In this document: piece after piece, positions 46,063 through 53,860 of the stretch
Layout of the letters: each line of letters begins with the position of its first letter
Position numbering within the stretch: position 1 is the first letter of the stretch
Source: Agrobacterium vitis
Lineage (GTDB): Bacteria; Pseudomonadota; Alphaproteobacteria; Rhizobiales; Rhizobiaceae
DNA: 64,000 nucleotides
Assembly: GCF_013426735.1 (NCBI RefSeq)
Contig: NZ_AP023272.1
Location: 3,144,501 to 3,208,500, forward strand
Direction: 5' to 3'
Notes under the pieces: model-generated
Databases searched by the model: none
What the model was told of the DNA's origin: nothing
Seen by the model: only the letters and a program-made list of their open reading frames with translations
Program-made: the position numbers and the translations under genes

Positions 46063-46896
46063 TTACATCACCACGATCTCGGCCTTGTCCCGCACACGGG
46101 AATAAAGATCAATCACATCCTGATTGAACATCCGCACGCAACCAGATGACACGGCCTTGCCGACGGACTGCCAATCGGGCGTGCCATGGATGCGATAGAG
46201 GGTGTCGCGGCCATTCTGGAAGATATACAGCGCCCGCGCGCCAAGCGGATTGCGCAGGCCCGGCTCCAGCCCGCCTTGCGCGGCGGCAAACTGGCGCATA
46301 TCGGGCTGGCGCTCGACCATGTCGTCGCTTGGCGTCCAGCGCGGCCAGGTCTTCTTGAACTGGAGAACGCCCCGGCCCTGCCAGGCAAAACCCTGCTTGC
46401 CGAGGCCAACGCCATAGCGCATCGCCCGGCCATTGGCCTCAACCAGATAGAGATAATGCGCCTTGGTATCGACCACGATGGTGCCGGGCCGTTCCGTGGT
46501 CGGATAATCAACCTCCTGCCGCAGGAAGCGCTTGTCCACCCGGTCGAGCGGAATAGCAGTCAGTGTATGACCGTCATCGCTCATCTGCCCGTAAATCGCC
46601 TTCTGCATCGGCGTGGCAAAGGGCGAAACATAGGGCTCGGCTGCCGGCATGCCATAGGTCTGGTGGAAAGGTGTCTTGAACAGGCCGAGGAATTTATTGG
46701 GCTTTTCCGTCGGCGGTGCGGCCATCGGCTGGTTCCAGGTCGGCGCGGTCTGGGCGGCAAACACTTCCGTATTCATCCGCTGCGTATCCGTCACGAAATA
46801 GCAACCGCCAAGCACAGACAGCGACAGGCAGCCAAACCCTGCCAACAGGGCGCGAGCGACACGGGAAAACGGGCGGACAAAAACAGTGGACGACAT
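46063..46896 (-). CDS. L,D-transpeptidase, second copy
   Basis: The 277-residue paralogue has a lipoprotein-type signal (ALLAGFGCLSLSVLGGC), a Pro-rich stretch, and the YkuD domain with IVVDTKAHYLYLVEANGRAMRYGVG and YRIHGTPDWQSVGKAVSSGCVRM carrying the active-site Cys. It shares the YkuD core with the next gene (45156-45869), but has a longer N-terminal region. The ATG at 46896 starts the signal peptide. Rhizobiales rely heavily on L,D-crosslinks for polar growth, so paralogues are common. Confidence 0.92.
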   Translation of the reverse strand: MSSTVFVRPFSRVARALLAGFGCLSLSVLGGCYFVTDTQRMNTEVFAAQTAPTWNQPMAAPPTEKPNKFLGLFKTPFHQTYGMPAAEPYVSPFATPMQKAIYGQMSDDGHTLTAIPLDRVDKRFLRQEVDYPTTERPGTIVVDTKAHYLYLVEANGRAMRYGVGLGKQGFAWQGRGVLQFKKTWPRWTPSDDMVERQPDMRQFAAAQGGLEPGLRNPLGARALYIFQNGRDTLYRIHGTPDWQSVGKAVSSGCVRMFNQDVIDLYSRVRDKAEIVVM

Positions 46897-47105
46897 TGCG
46901 CAACCTGGCCTGGTTCGAGATTGCCACAAGAGTGACAGACGCGGCTGGCGCGAAGCTGGTGAAGGGGTGAGCTTTGAAGAGGAACAAAAACGATGGGGCC
47001 GCCGCCCCAATCACCTTAGAGAAACATCGAAATACAATCAAAGATAGAAAGTTACACGCAAGCCTTGATTGATAATTCGATTAAAAATTAAAGCCGGAGG
47101 TCGAG

Positions 47106-47684
47106 TTGAGCACAACAATTTCATCCACCACGACATCGTCCAGCAGCGTTTATCAATCAAAGCAGACACCACGGCTGCCCGACGATTTTTACGAAACCGA
47201 ATACACAACGCTGGAAGATCTTCCCGCAGAAGCAAGCACGGAGACTGAAACATCGGAGGACTTCGATGCTAACCTCTGGGGGGTATTACATATTGGCGGC
47301 CAAACGGTGAGAATCGGCGCATCCGGTGGGGTTGCATACTCGGTCAATCCGGAAGCCGAAGACTTTCTCGGAGAAGGCAAAGGCTTTGATCTCGACTGGG
47401 ACAATCTTGACACTCCTGAAGAAATTGCCGACGCCATCATGTCCAAATACGGCGGCAAACTCACAGCAAGCTCTGTCGAAAGCGGCGACAAGAGCCTGAC
47501 CAGCGAACTGATGAGCAAGATGTTCAGCAGCGATGCGCTGGTGGATCGGATGTTGATGACCAGTTCCGGTGAAAGCCTGCAAGAAGGCTTGCTGCCCTCA
47601 GACGAAGACGCGAATGGGGCGCAAGCGAGTGGCTCGGCCACATCAGCCACCAGCACACCGCAAGCGCAATCCACAGCCGCCTGA
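47106..47684 (+). CDS. Uncharacterised acidic protein, paralogue A
   Basis: I recognise no family. The 192-residue protein starts at TTG 47106 behind CCGGAGG and has a Ser/Thr-rich N-terminus (MSTTISSTTTSSSSVYQ), an acidic middle, a beta-like segment (WGVLHIGGQTVRIGASGGVAYSV), and a conserved block from about 97 to 153 (DWDNLDTPEE... MFSSDALVDRM), then a Ser/Thr/Ala tail. No signal peptide or membrane segment is visible. The block is repeated in the next gene, so the two are duplicates. Confidence 0.8.
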   Translation: MSTTISSTTTSSSSVYQSKQTPRLPDDFYETEYTTLEDLPAEASTETETSEDFDANLWGVLHIGGQTVRIGASGGVAYSVNPEAEDFLGEGKGFDLDWDNLDTPEEIADAIMSKYGGKLTASSVESGDKSLTSELMSKMFSSDALVDRMLMTSSGESLQEGLLPSDEDANGAQASGSATSATSTPQAQSTAA

Positions 47685-47689
47685 TCGAG

Positions 47690-47715
47690 CGCCGCATTGC
47701 GGCGTCGGGGTTTTT
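47690..47715 (+). terminator. Terminator-like hairpin between the paralogues
   Basis: CGCCGC-ATT-GCGGCG followed by TCGGGGTTTTTATT lies just after the stop of paralogue A. It may partly separate the two genes transcriptionally. Confidence 0.7.
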
Positions 47716-47741
47716 ATTTCCATGCTCATAGGAGGGGGCAC

Positions 47742-48386
47742 ATGAGCACTACAGTTACACCCGGCATAGCGTATGCCTATGGCTATTCCTCCACAAAGGC
47801 CGCGGAGGCCGATACCGAGTTTATGGCGAGTTTGCCTGATGATAGCCAACCCAAGACCGCCTTGCAGGTGGAAATGGAAGCGATGTGGACGGAGGCTGCG
47901 GCGGAGCAGGCCAAGATTGAAGCCGAGAGCAAGCCTGCAACAATCTATTCAAAGATGGAAATCAGCATTGGAACGGTTACCATCTACAATGAGGGCGCCT
48001 GGATGTTTACTCCTTATAAACAAGGAGAAGGAAGTGCCGATGTCATGGAACAGTTTAGAAACAGTATCGACTGGGACAATCTCGACACGCCGGAAGAACG
48101 CACCGCTGCCATCATAGCGGAATATAGCGGCAAGCTCACCGCAGATGATTTCGAAAGCGGTGAAAAGAGCCTTAAGACCGAGCTGATGAGCAGGATGTTC
48201 AGCAGCGATGCCTTGGTCAACAGGATGTTCCTGACCGATACCGGCGAGAATATTCAGGACGATTTGGCCGAGACGGATGAAGATACGGCCACGGATCAAG
48301 GCGCAGAGGCCGCGCCGTCTCCGGCATCCACCGCGGCGGCGGCCAGCGAGTTGTTGGCGGTGCAGGGGCTGGCCGCAGCCGTCTGA
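47742..48386 (+). CDS. Uncharacterised acidic protein, paralogue B
   Basis: The 214-residue protein (ATG 47742 behind GGAGGGGG) has an N-terminus STTVTPGIAYAYGYS, a charged helical stretch, a beta-like segment (MEISIGTVTIYNEGAWMFTPY), then the shared block from about 110 to 165 (DWDNLDTPEERTAAIIAEYSGK... MFSSDALVNRM). By my count 38 of 55 aligned block residues match paralogue A. The tail is Ala/Asp/Glu-rich. Function unknown; no export signal is visible. Confidence 0.82.
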   Translation: MSTTVTPGIAYAYGYSSTKAAEADTEFMASLPDDSQPKTALQVEMEAMWTEAAAEQAKIEAESKPATIYSKMEISIGTVTIYNEGAWMFTPYKQGEGSADVMEQFRNSIDWDNLDTPEERTAAIIAEYSGKLTADDFESGEKSLKTELMSRMFSSDALVNRMFLTDTGENIQDDLAETDEDTATDQGAEAAPSPASTAAAASELLAVQGLAAAV

Positions 48387-48465
48387 TCGGCCTCCTCTGT
48401 CTCACCCATGACACAGATCTGCGGTTTGCTGATACCCAACCATTGATGGCAACGGAGGATCGCCC

Positions 48466-49356
48466 ATGGCCTTGCAGAATTATCGCTACGTTCCCGGCAC
48501 GATTATCATCATCGGCAAGCAGCCGGATGGCGATTCGGTGCGGTTTCGCCCGGATGATGAAAGCCTGCTTGCCGATATCTACCGCGCCCATCTGCTGCGC
48601 CCCGCCAAGGATGGCAGCCATCAACTGCGGCTGGAAGGGATCGACACGCCCGAAACCCATTACGAGAGCAAGGCGCAGCCGCGCGGCGGGGTGGCGCGGG
48701 ATTATCTGCTGCGCGATCTGATCGGCTTTTCCTCCTTTTCGCTCACGAAAGAAACCGTCACCGCTGCCGAGCCGCAAACCATCCAGGCCGGTATTCTGAC
48801 GGCCTCCGCCGATGTTCACGGGCGGCCGATCTGCTATCTGACGTTTGACGGCAATCCGTTTTCCTCCGGCGATACCGGCGCGATTTCAACCAAAACCCTG
48901 GCGGCCAGCGCCAATTACCGGTTGATTTCCAGCGGCATGGCCTATCCCATGCTCTATAGTTCCGCGCCGGTGGACCAGCGCGAGACCATTGCACAGGCCG
49001 CAAGGCAGGCGCGGGATGCGGGCCTCGGCGTCTGGGCGGTGGACAAGACGGAACGGTTTGCCCTTACCGACCTCAGCGATCTTGGCTGGGCGAGCGGCAG
49101 CAAGCCGGGCGCGGAAGAGGAAGCCGGCACCGGCAAGGCCCAATTGATCTTCCCGAAACTCTTCCGCCGTGGCTGCGATTTTCTCAAATCCGGTGAAACC
49201 GATCTGGTCGAGTGGCTGCGCAAGACGGAAAGCGAAAACGACAAGGTGATTATCGACAACCGCACCGAAGTACCGCTGTCGCAATTGCTGCGCCGGGAAA
49301 ACGACCGCTATCGTTTCGATGCCGACCTGACGCAAGCGGTATTTGTCGAAAAATAG
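48466..49356 (+). CDS. Thermonuclease-like (SNase fold) protein
   Basis: The 296-residue protein has a staphylococcal-nuclease-like N-terminal half: KQPDGDSVRF, then LRLEGIDTPETHY, matching the substrate-binding and Asp/Glu motifs of the fold, and GGVARDYLLRDLI. The second half, with LIFPKLFRRGCDFLK and LVEWLRKTE, is not assigned. No signal peptide is seen, unlike secreted thermonucleases. Catalytic activity is uncertain; several arginines cannot be placed with confidence. CGGAGG precedes the ATG. Confidence 0.78.
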   Translation: MALQNYRYVPGTIIIIGKQPDGDSVRFRPDDESLLADIYRAHLLRPAKDGSHQLRLEGIDTPETHYESKAQPRGGVARDYLLRDLIGFSSFSLTKETVTAAEPQTIQAGILTASADVHGRPICYLTFDGNPFSSGDTGAISTKTLAASANYRLISSGMAYPMLYSSAPVDQRETIAQAARQARDAGLGVWAVDKTERFALTDLSDLGWASGSKPGAEEEAGTGKAQLIFPKLFRRGCDFLKSGETDLVEWLRKTESENDKVIIDNRTEVPLSQLLRRENDRYRFDADLTQAVFVEK

Positions 49357-49436
49357 CTTCGCTGTGCCATGGAAAATACCCGGTCATCCATGCGGGGTGA
49401 ACGCTGTATTCATCATCCTGCCCGTTGCGGATGACC

Positions 49437-49468
49437 GCCTGCCCGCCTACATCGGGCAGGCAATTTTT
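49437..49468 (+). terminator. Terminator after the SNase-like gene
   Basis: The 9-bp stem GCCTGCCCG/CGGGCAGGC with a 7-base loop is followed by AATTTTTCTT. Strong factor-independent terminator, about 80 bp after the stop. Confidence 0.85.
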
Positions 49469-49485
49469 CTTCAAGGCGAGGATGC

Positions 49486-50154
49486 GTGAGCATCTTCGAG
49501 CCTTCGCATAAGGATAGTATCGTGCTGCTTGATAAATTGAACTGGCGTTATGCCGCCAAGAAAATGGACCCGTCTAAAACTGTTGCTGAAGACAAGGTCG
49601 AGCGTATTGTCGAGGCGGCCCGGCTGGCACCGACCTCCAGCGGCTTGCAGCCGTTTTCCGTGCTTGTCGTGACCAACAAGGAGATCCGCGAGCGGATCAA
49701 GCCGATTGCCTGGAACCAGGGCCAGATTACCGATTGCTCGCATCTGCTGGTGTTTGCCGCCTGGGACAATTACACGGCGGAGCGGATCAACACGATGTTT
49801 GATCTCACCAATGCCGAGCGCAATTTCACCAATGAAGGCTGGGAAAACTATCGCAAGATGCTGCTGGATACCTATCCGCCGCGCGATCCCCAAGTGAATT
49901 TCGAACATGCGGCCCGCCAGGCCTATATCGCATTGGGGCTGGCACTGACGGCTGCTGCCTTCGAAGAGGTCGATTCAACCCCGATGGAAGGCTTTGACCC
50001 GGCAGCGCTGGACGAAATCCTCGATCTGCGCGCCAAGGGCCTGCGCTCTGTAGCCATCCTGCCGCTTGGCTATCGTCAGCCGGATGGCGACTGGCTGGTC
50101 AACCTGAAAAAAGTCCGCCGCGCCAAGGAAGACTTCGTTATCGAGGTGAAGTGA
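49486..50154 (+). CDS. Nitroreductase-family NAD(P)H oxidoreductase
   Basis: The 222-residue flavoprotein has NWRYAAKKMDPSKTV, then ARLAPTSSGLQPFSVLVV (FMN-binding SSGLQP), NEGWENYRKMLLDTY, HAARQAYIALGLALTAAAFE and a C-terminal RAKEDFVIE. This matches the NfsB/dihydropteridine-reductase group of nitroreductases, usually dimeric with FMN. It may detoxify nitro compounds or quinones. The start is a GTG at 49486, right after a ribosome-site-like GCGAGG; ATG alternatives are absent upstream. Confidence 0.87.
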   Translation: MSIFEPSHKDSIVLLDKLNWRYAAKKMDPSKTVAEDKVERIVEAARLAPTSSGLQPFSVLVVTNKEIRERIKPIAWNQGQITDCSHLLVFAAWDNYTAERINTMFDLTNAERNFTNEGWENYRKMLLDTYPPRDPQVNFEHAARQAYIALGLALTAAAFEEVDSTPMEGFDPAALDEILDLRAKGLRSVAILPLGYRQPDGDWLVNLKKVRRAKEDFVIEVK

Positions 50155-50182
50155 GGCTGACGATCCGCCGGGATGGGCTTGC

Positions 50183-51208
50183 CTATTCCCGGCAATCGGC
50201 CAGTGCTGTGACCGGCGCATTGACGATCAGCACCCCGAAAGAGGGATAGAGCCGGCTGAGAACCGCCGTCACCTCGGGAGTAACGACCCAGACCTCCCGG
50301 CCCTCGCCGCTGCATTGTGCATGACGGGGGCCGAGGGCGGCGTCCAGCGCTTCTTCCGTCGTGCGAAAGCCGAACAGGTCGTTTTCACCAGCGTACAAAA
50401 ACAGGCTGGACGGTTTGCCAAACCTGGAGACGGGGCAAAGGCGCAGACTGGCTGAAAACGTGCCGATGCCGCCAAGTTTCTGCTGTGGTCTGGCGACATC
50501 CAGTTGCGCCGAGCAATTATCCGGTCGTTCAATGGCGCTTTCACCATAAGGCTTCAGCCACGCCGCCATGGCATCCACATCGGTCCATGGCACCGGTTCG
50601 GCCTTTAGCCGCGCGAATAATGCCGTCAAAGCCACCTTGTCCACCAGCGCATTGGATGGCGCTGAATTGATCTTGCAATTGGCATCCGGTGGGGCGGATG
50701 CAAACAGCGTCAGTTGCGCGGTGGTTTCCGTCTCAAAGACATCGACCCGCAAGGCCAGAGAACGGTCCGTATGAACCGCCCAATAGGCGTGAGTGTCATC
50801 GCTACAGGCCGGATCGGACGGGCCGAAAGACTGGACAAGCTTTTGGCGAAAACCATCCGCTGCTGCCTTGTCTGTAAAGCGCATGTCGATCAACGTGCCG
50901 CGCACCTCGTCATGAATGACCGGCAGGATATAGCCCAGGCCCGGCACATTGCCGGTCAACTGGTGCAGGATGGCCGTTTCTTCCGGCGGGGAGACCAGAC
51001 CGGCGAAGTGCCGGGCCAGAACCGCTTCGTCCCCCAAAGCCTTTTCCAGATCGCCAACTTTTTCGACGATCCGCGCCGCATCCTGATCGCCCAGAAAGCC
51101 GGGATCACGGGGGGCAAATGGCTCTGCCGCCAGCACGATGGAAATGGCAAAAGACAGGCCAGACAAGGCAGCAGCAAGGGCGAAAATGATGCGGTATAGC
51201 GGGGCCAT
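50183..51208 (-). CDS. Unknown exported protein, 341 aa
   Basis: I recognise no family. The protein has a signal peptide (FALAAALSGLSFAISIVLA, cut near AAE) and a mixed alpha/beta body with six or so cysteines that may form disulfides in the periplasm (for example PACSDD, ANCKIN, DNCSAQ, LCPVS, AQCSGE, ADCRE). It is not in an obvious operon; the MFS gene upstream on the same strand is about 60 bp away, so cotranscription is possible. Confidence 0.75.
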   Translation of the reverse strand: MAPLYRIIFALAAALSGLSFAISIVLAAEPFAPRDPGFLGDQDAARIVEKVGDLEKALGDEAVLARHFAGLVSPPEETAILHQLTGNVPGLGYILPVIHDEVRGTLIDMRFTDKAAADGFRQKLVQSFGPSDPACSDDTHAYWAVHTDRSLALRVDVFETETTAQLTLFASAPPDANCKINSAPSNALVDKVALTALFARLKAEPVPWTDVDAMAAWLKPYGESAIERPDNCSAQLDVARPQQKLGGIGTFSASLRLCPVSRFGKPSSLFLYAGENDLFGFRTTEEALDAALGPRHAQCSGEGREVWVVTPEVTAVLSRLYPSFGVLIVNAPVTALADCRE

Positions 51209-51270
51209 GCTTGCCTTCCACCAAAGAGAGTTTGCCCTCTGGTTAGCACAGCCCCGCTATGCCCGGCAAA

Positions 51271-52833
51271 TCACTCCGCCACGGTCTCCGCCGGTTTCGG
51301 CGCTCCGCCGGTCGGCAACCGGACGTTCTTCAGGCAGCAGGAGGCGATGAAGCCGCAGCCGATAATCAGCGCCATGCTGATGAACACTGGTGCGAACGCA
51401 TGGGCATAGGTGGCCGAGACCGCCGCGCGGGCTGCCGGGTCCAATGCCGCCATGGCCGCCGGTGTCAGGCTTTCGATATTGCCGACACCGGGGATTTCTG
51501 CACCGCCGGTCATGAAGGCCGACAGCACCGCGCCATAGATGGAAATGGCGATAGAGGCGCCACCCATGCGGGTCAGCGTCACCGTGCCGGTGGCAGCGCC
51601 AACATCCTTCTGGGCCACGGCATTCTGCACGCCGATCACCGGAATCTGCTGGCCGATACCGACGCTGATGCCATGCATCAGCATCAGCGCGCCGATTACC
51701 GCAATCGGCGTACCGACAGGCAATTGGCTGAACAGGATAAAGGCAATGCAGCTCCCTGCCCCGCCGATCACGCCGAAGATCTTGTAGCGGCCGGTCGAGG
51801 AAATCAGCCGTCCGCTGCTCAAAGAACCGATGGCGATGCCGCCGGTCACTGCAATGAACAGCAGGCCCGCCAGCGTCGGCGAAAGCCCGGTGGTGGTTTG
51901 CAGGTAAAGCGCGACATAGTTGACCGAACCGATCCCAACGGCACCGCTGGCGAGTGATATGATCCACAGCAGCCGGGCCGTGGGATTGCGCATCAGGCTT
52001 GGTGGCACCATTGGTTCTGCGGCCCGCTTTTCCACCTGCACGAACACGACAGCGCAGACCAGGCCGAAGGCGACAACGGCAAGGCTTTGAACCGCCACCA
52101 GTGAACCGAAGATCTGGCCGCTATCAGCCCAGAACACGACGCTGGTCACAGCGCAGGCCAGAAACAGCGCACCGGCATAGTCGATTTTCGGACGGCGATG
52201 CGGCTTGCGATAGGGCAGATAGAGGCCGAGACCGACCAGCACGAGAATGCCAATCGGCAGATTGACGAGAAAAATCGACCGCCAGCCGAACAGGTCGCTC
52301 ATCGTGCCGCCCAATGTGGGACCAACCGCGCCTGACGCCATCAACACCAGGCTGGAATAGCTCTGATAACGAGCCCGCACCCGAGGCTCGAACAGGTCGG
52401 CATTGATGGAAAAGATCGACACCATAATGCCGCCGCCGCCAAGCCCTTGCAGCACCCGCGCTGCAATCAGCGTGTTCATCGACACCGCCGAGCCGCAGAT
52501 CAGCGAGCCGACAGTGAAAATCGCGATGGCCGCCATCATCACATATTTGCGGCCGAACAGATCCCCCAGCTTGCCATAGAGCGGCATGACCGCGCTGGTG
52601 GCGAGAAGATAGGCGGACCCCACCCAGCCGAACCGCTCCAACTGCCCGAACTCGCCAACGATGGTCGGCAATGCCGTGGACACGATCTGATTGTCCAGCG
52701 TCGCCATGAACAGCGCCGTCATCAGAAACAGAAACAGCATCATCCGCAGGCGCGGGTCCGGGACCAGCGACTGAAACGGCGGCGGCGCCACCGTCTTGGG
52801 AGCGGCGGCCGGATCGGACAAGGCGGTATCCAT
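51271..52833 (-). CDS. MFS drug exporter, DHA2 (EmrB/QacA) type
   Basis: The 520-residue protein has about fourteen transmembrane segments. The DHA2 signatures are visible: FMATLDNQIVSTALPTI (motif D1), GKLGDLFGRKYVMM (motif A) and LIAARVLQGLGGGGIMV (motif C, antiporter). It exports amphipathic toxins or antibiotics by proton antiport. The ATG at 52833 is chosen since it lies 30 residues before TM1, as in relatives. It is divergent from a MarR-family gene with two operator-like repeats between them, so it is likely repressed by that regulator. Confidence 0.92.
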   Translation of the reverse strand: MDTALSDPAAAPKTVAPPPFQSLVPDPRLRMMLFLFLMTALFMATLDNQIVSTALPTIVGEFGQLERFGWVGSAYLLATSAVMPLYGKLGDLFGRKYVMMAAIAIFTVGSLICGSAVSMNTLIAARVLQGLGGGGIMVSIFSINADLFEPRVRARYQSYSSLVLMASGAVGPTLGGTMSDLFGWRSIFLVNLPIGILVLVGLGLYLPYRKPHRRPKIDYAGALFLACAVTSVVFWADSGQIFGSLVAVQSLAVVAFGLVCAVVFVQVEKRAAEPMVPPSLMRNPTARLLWIISLASGAVGIGSVNYVALYLQTTTGLSPTLAGLLFIAVTGGIAIGSLSSGRLISSTGRYKIFGVIGGAGSCIAFILFSQLPVGTPIAVIGALMLMHGISVGIGQQIPVIGVQNAVAQKDVGAATGTVTLTRMGGASIAISIYGAVLSAFMTGGAEIPGVGNIESLTPAAMAALDPAARAAVSATYAHAFAPVFISMALIIGCGFIASCCLKNVRLPTGGAPKPAETVAE

Positions 52834-52936
52834 GCGGAAATCTCTTTGGTTGCAAGGCTGAAGGAGTTGGTAATAACTCAATGGTCGGGGATCGATGGTT
52901 TGGAAGAGCGATGGACACAATGTTCATTGCCCTTGT

Positions 52937-53004
52937 CATATATGTGATAAAAGCATATATTGTATTTTATTGTCAATGTGCACATATATGATAAAAGCAC
53001 ATAT
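52937..53004. promoter_or_regulatory. Tandem operator-like repeats between MFS and MarR genes
   Basis: Two near-copies, CATATATGTGATAAAAGCATATAT (24 bases at 52937-52960; key core TGATAAAAGC) and a second at 52981-53004, are separated by 20 bp in the 200-bp divergent gap. The ATAT...ATAT symmetry is suited to MarR dimers. Confidence 0.65.
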
Positions 53005-53036
53005 TTTCGTGAACTCCGATCTGCACTGGCTTGCGC

Positions 53037-53606
53037 ATGACCCAACCTCAAGACCGCGCCGAACACGCAGCCGCCCTGGGCGCCGATCTTGTTGGTGAGC
53101 AAGCCCCTGCGGGCGTCGAAAATGCCTTGGACGGCATTTCGCAGACCATGGCCCGGCTGCGGATGATGATGGGCCGGCGCTTCATGTCGCGCATAGCCCT
53201 CAGCCGGATGAGCGAGGGCCACGGAATGGAGCTTTCGCATTTCGATGTGGTGAAGGTAGTTTCCCATGCCGCGCGTGGCCAGGAAGTGACTGTTGGGGTG
53301 ATTGCCGAGCAGATGCGCATCGATCCATCGCGGGCAAGCCGCGTTGTGGCCGATCTCGTCCGGCGTGGTGCCCTGCGGCGTGAGGCCTCTCAGGCCGATG
53401 CCCGACGCACCATCGTCACCCTGACGCCAGTCGGCGAGGAACTGCTGTACCATTTTGAGGCCGTTCGCCGCGAGGTGATCGGCCAGACGGTGGAAGACTG
53501 GAGCGCCGATGATATTATCCAGTTCGAAACCCTGTTCGACCGCTTCATCCGCGGACTGGAATGCCGGGGAACCTTGCTGGCCAAAGAGGCCGGAGATAAG
53601 ATTTAA
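53037..53606 (+). CDS. MarR-family transcriptional regulator
   Basis: The 189-residue winged-helix protein has a long N-terminal tail, then HGMELSHFDVVKVVSHAARGQEVTVGVIAEQMRIDPSRASRVVADLVRRGALRREASQADARRTIVTLT, the full MarR DNA-binding core with wing. It is divergent from the MFS exporter gene, which it probably represses until a drug or phenolic binds. The ATG at 53037 is preferred over TTG 53031; no strong ribosome site is seen. Confidence 0.88.
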   Translation: MTQPQDRAEHAAALGADLVGEQAPAGVENALDGISQTMARLRMMMGRRFMSRIALSRMSEGHGMELSHFDVVKVVSHAARGQEVTVGVIAEQMRIDPSRASRVVADLVRRGALRREASQADARRTIVTLTPVGEELLYHFEAVRREVIGQTVEDWSADDIIQFETLFDRFIRGLECRGTLLAKEAGDKI

Positions 53607-53792
53607 TACGAAGGGGCGCCTTCCAGTCATACCTCAGATTGCCGCCGTTTTTGTGCGACATCGGGTGCGCATGAAACGATCGATCTGAAAATCGGTCTGA
53701 TCTTGCCGCTGCCGTGGTTGCAAGATCCGTTATGGGTGATACCTTTCGACCTCGCCGGATGACCGTATTCTCTTTCGGCCAATATTGTGTCC

Positions 53793-53818
53793 CGGAAAAG
53801 GGAAATCCGATTTTTCCG
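53793..53818. repeat. Rhizobial GGAAAA-type palindromic repeat
   Basis: CGGAAAA (53793-53799) and TTTTCCG (53812-53818) form a short hairpin followed by AAAAGACAAAC, as in the 17975 copy. It is 40 bp upstream of ggt. Confidence 0.6.
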
Positions 53819-53860
53819 AAAAGACAAACAAAAACCTGTTGTGCTCCAGAGGTCGTTTTC

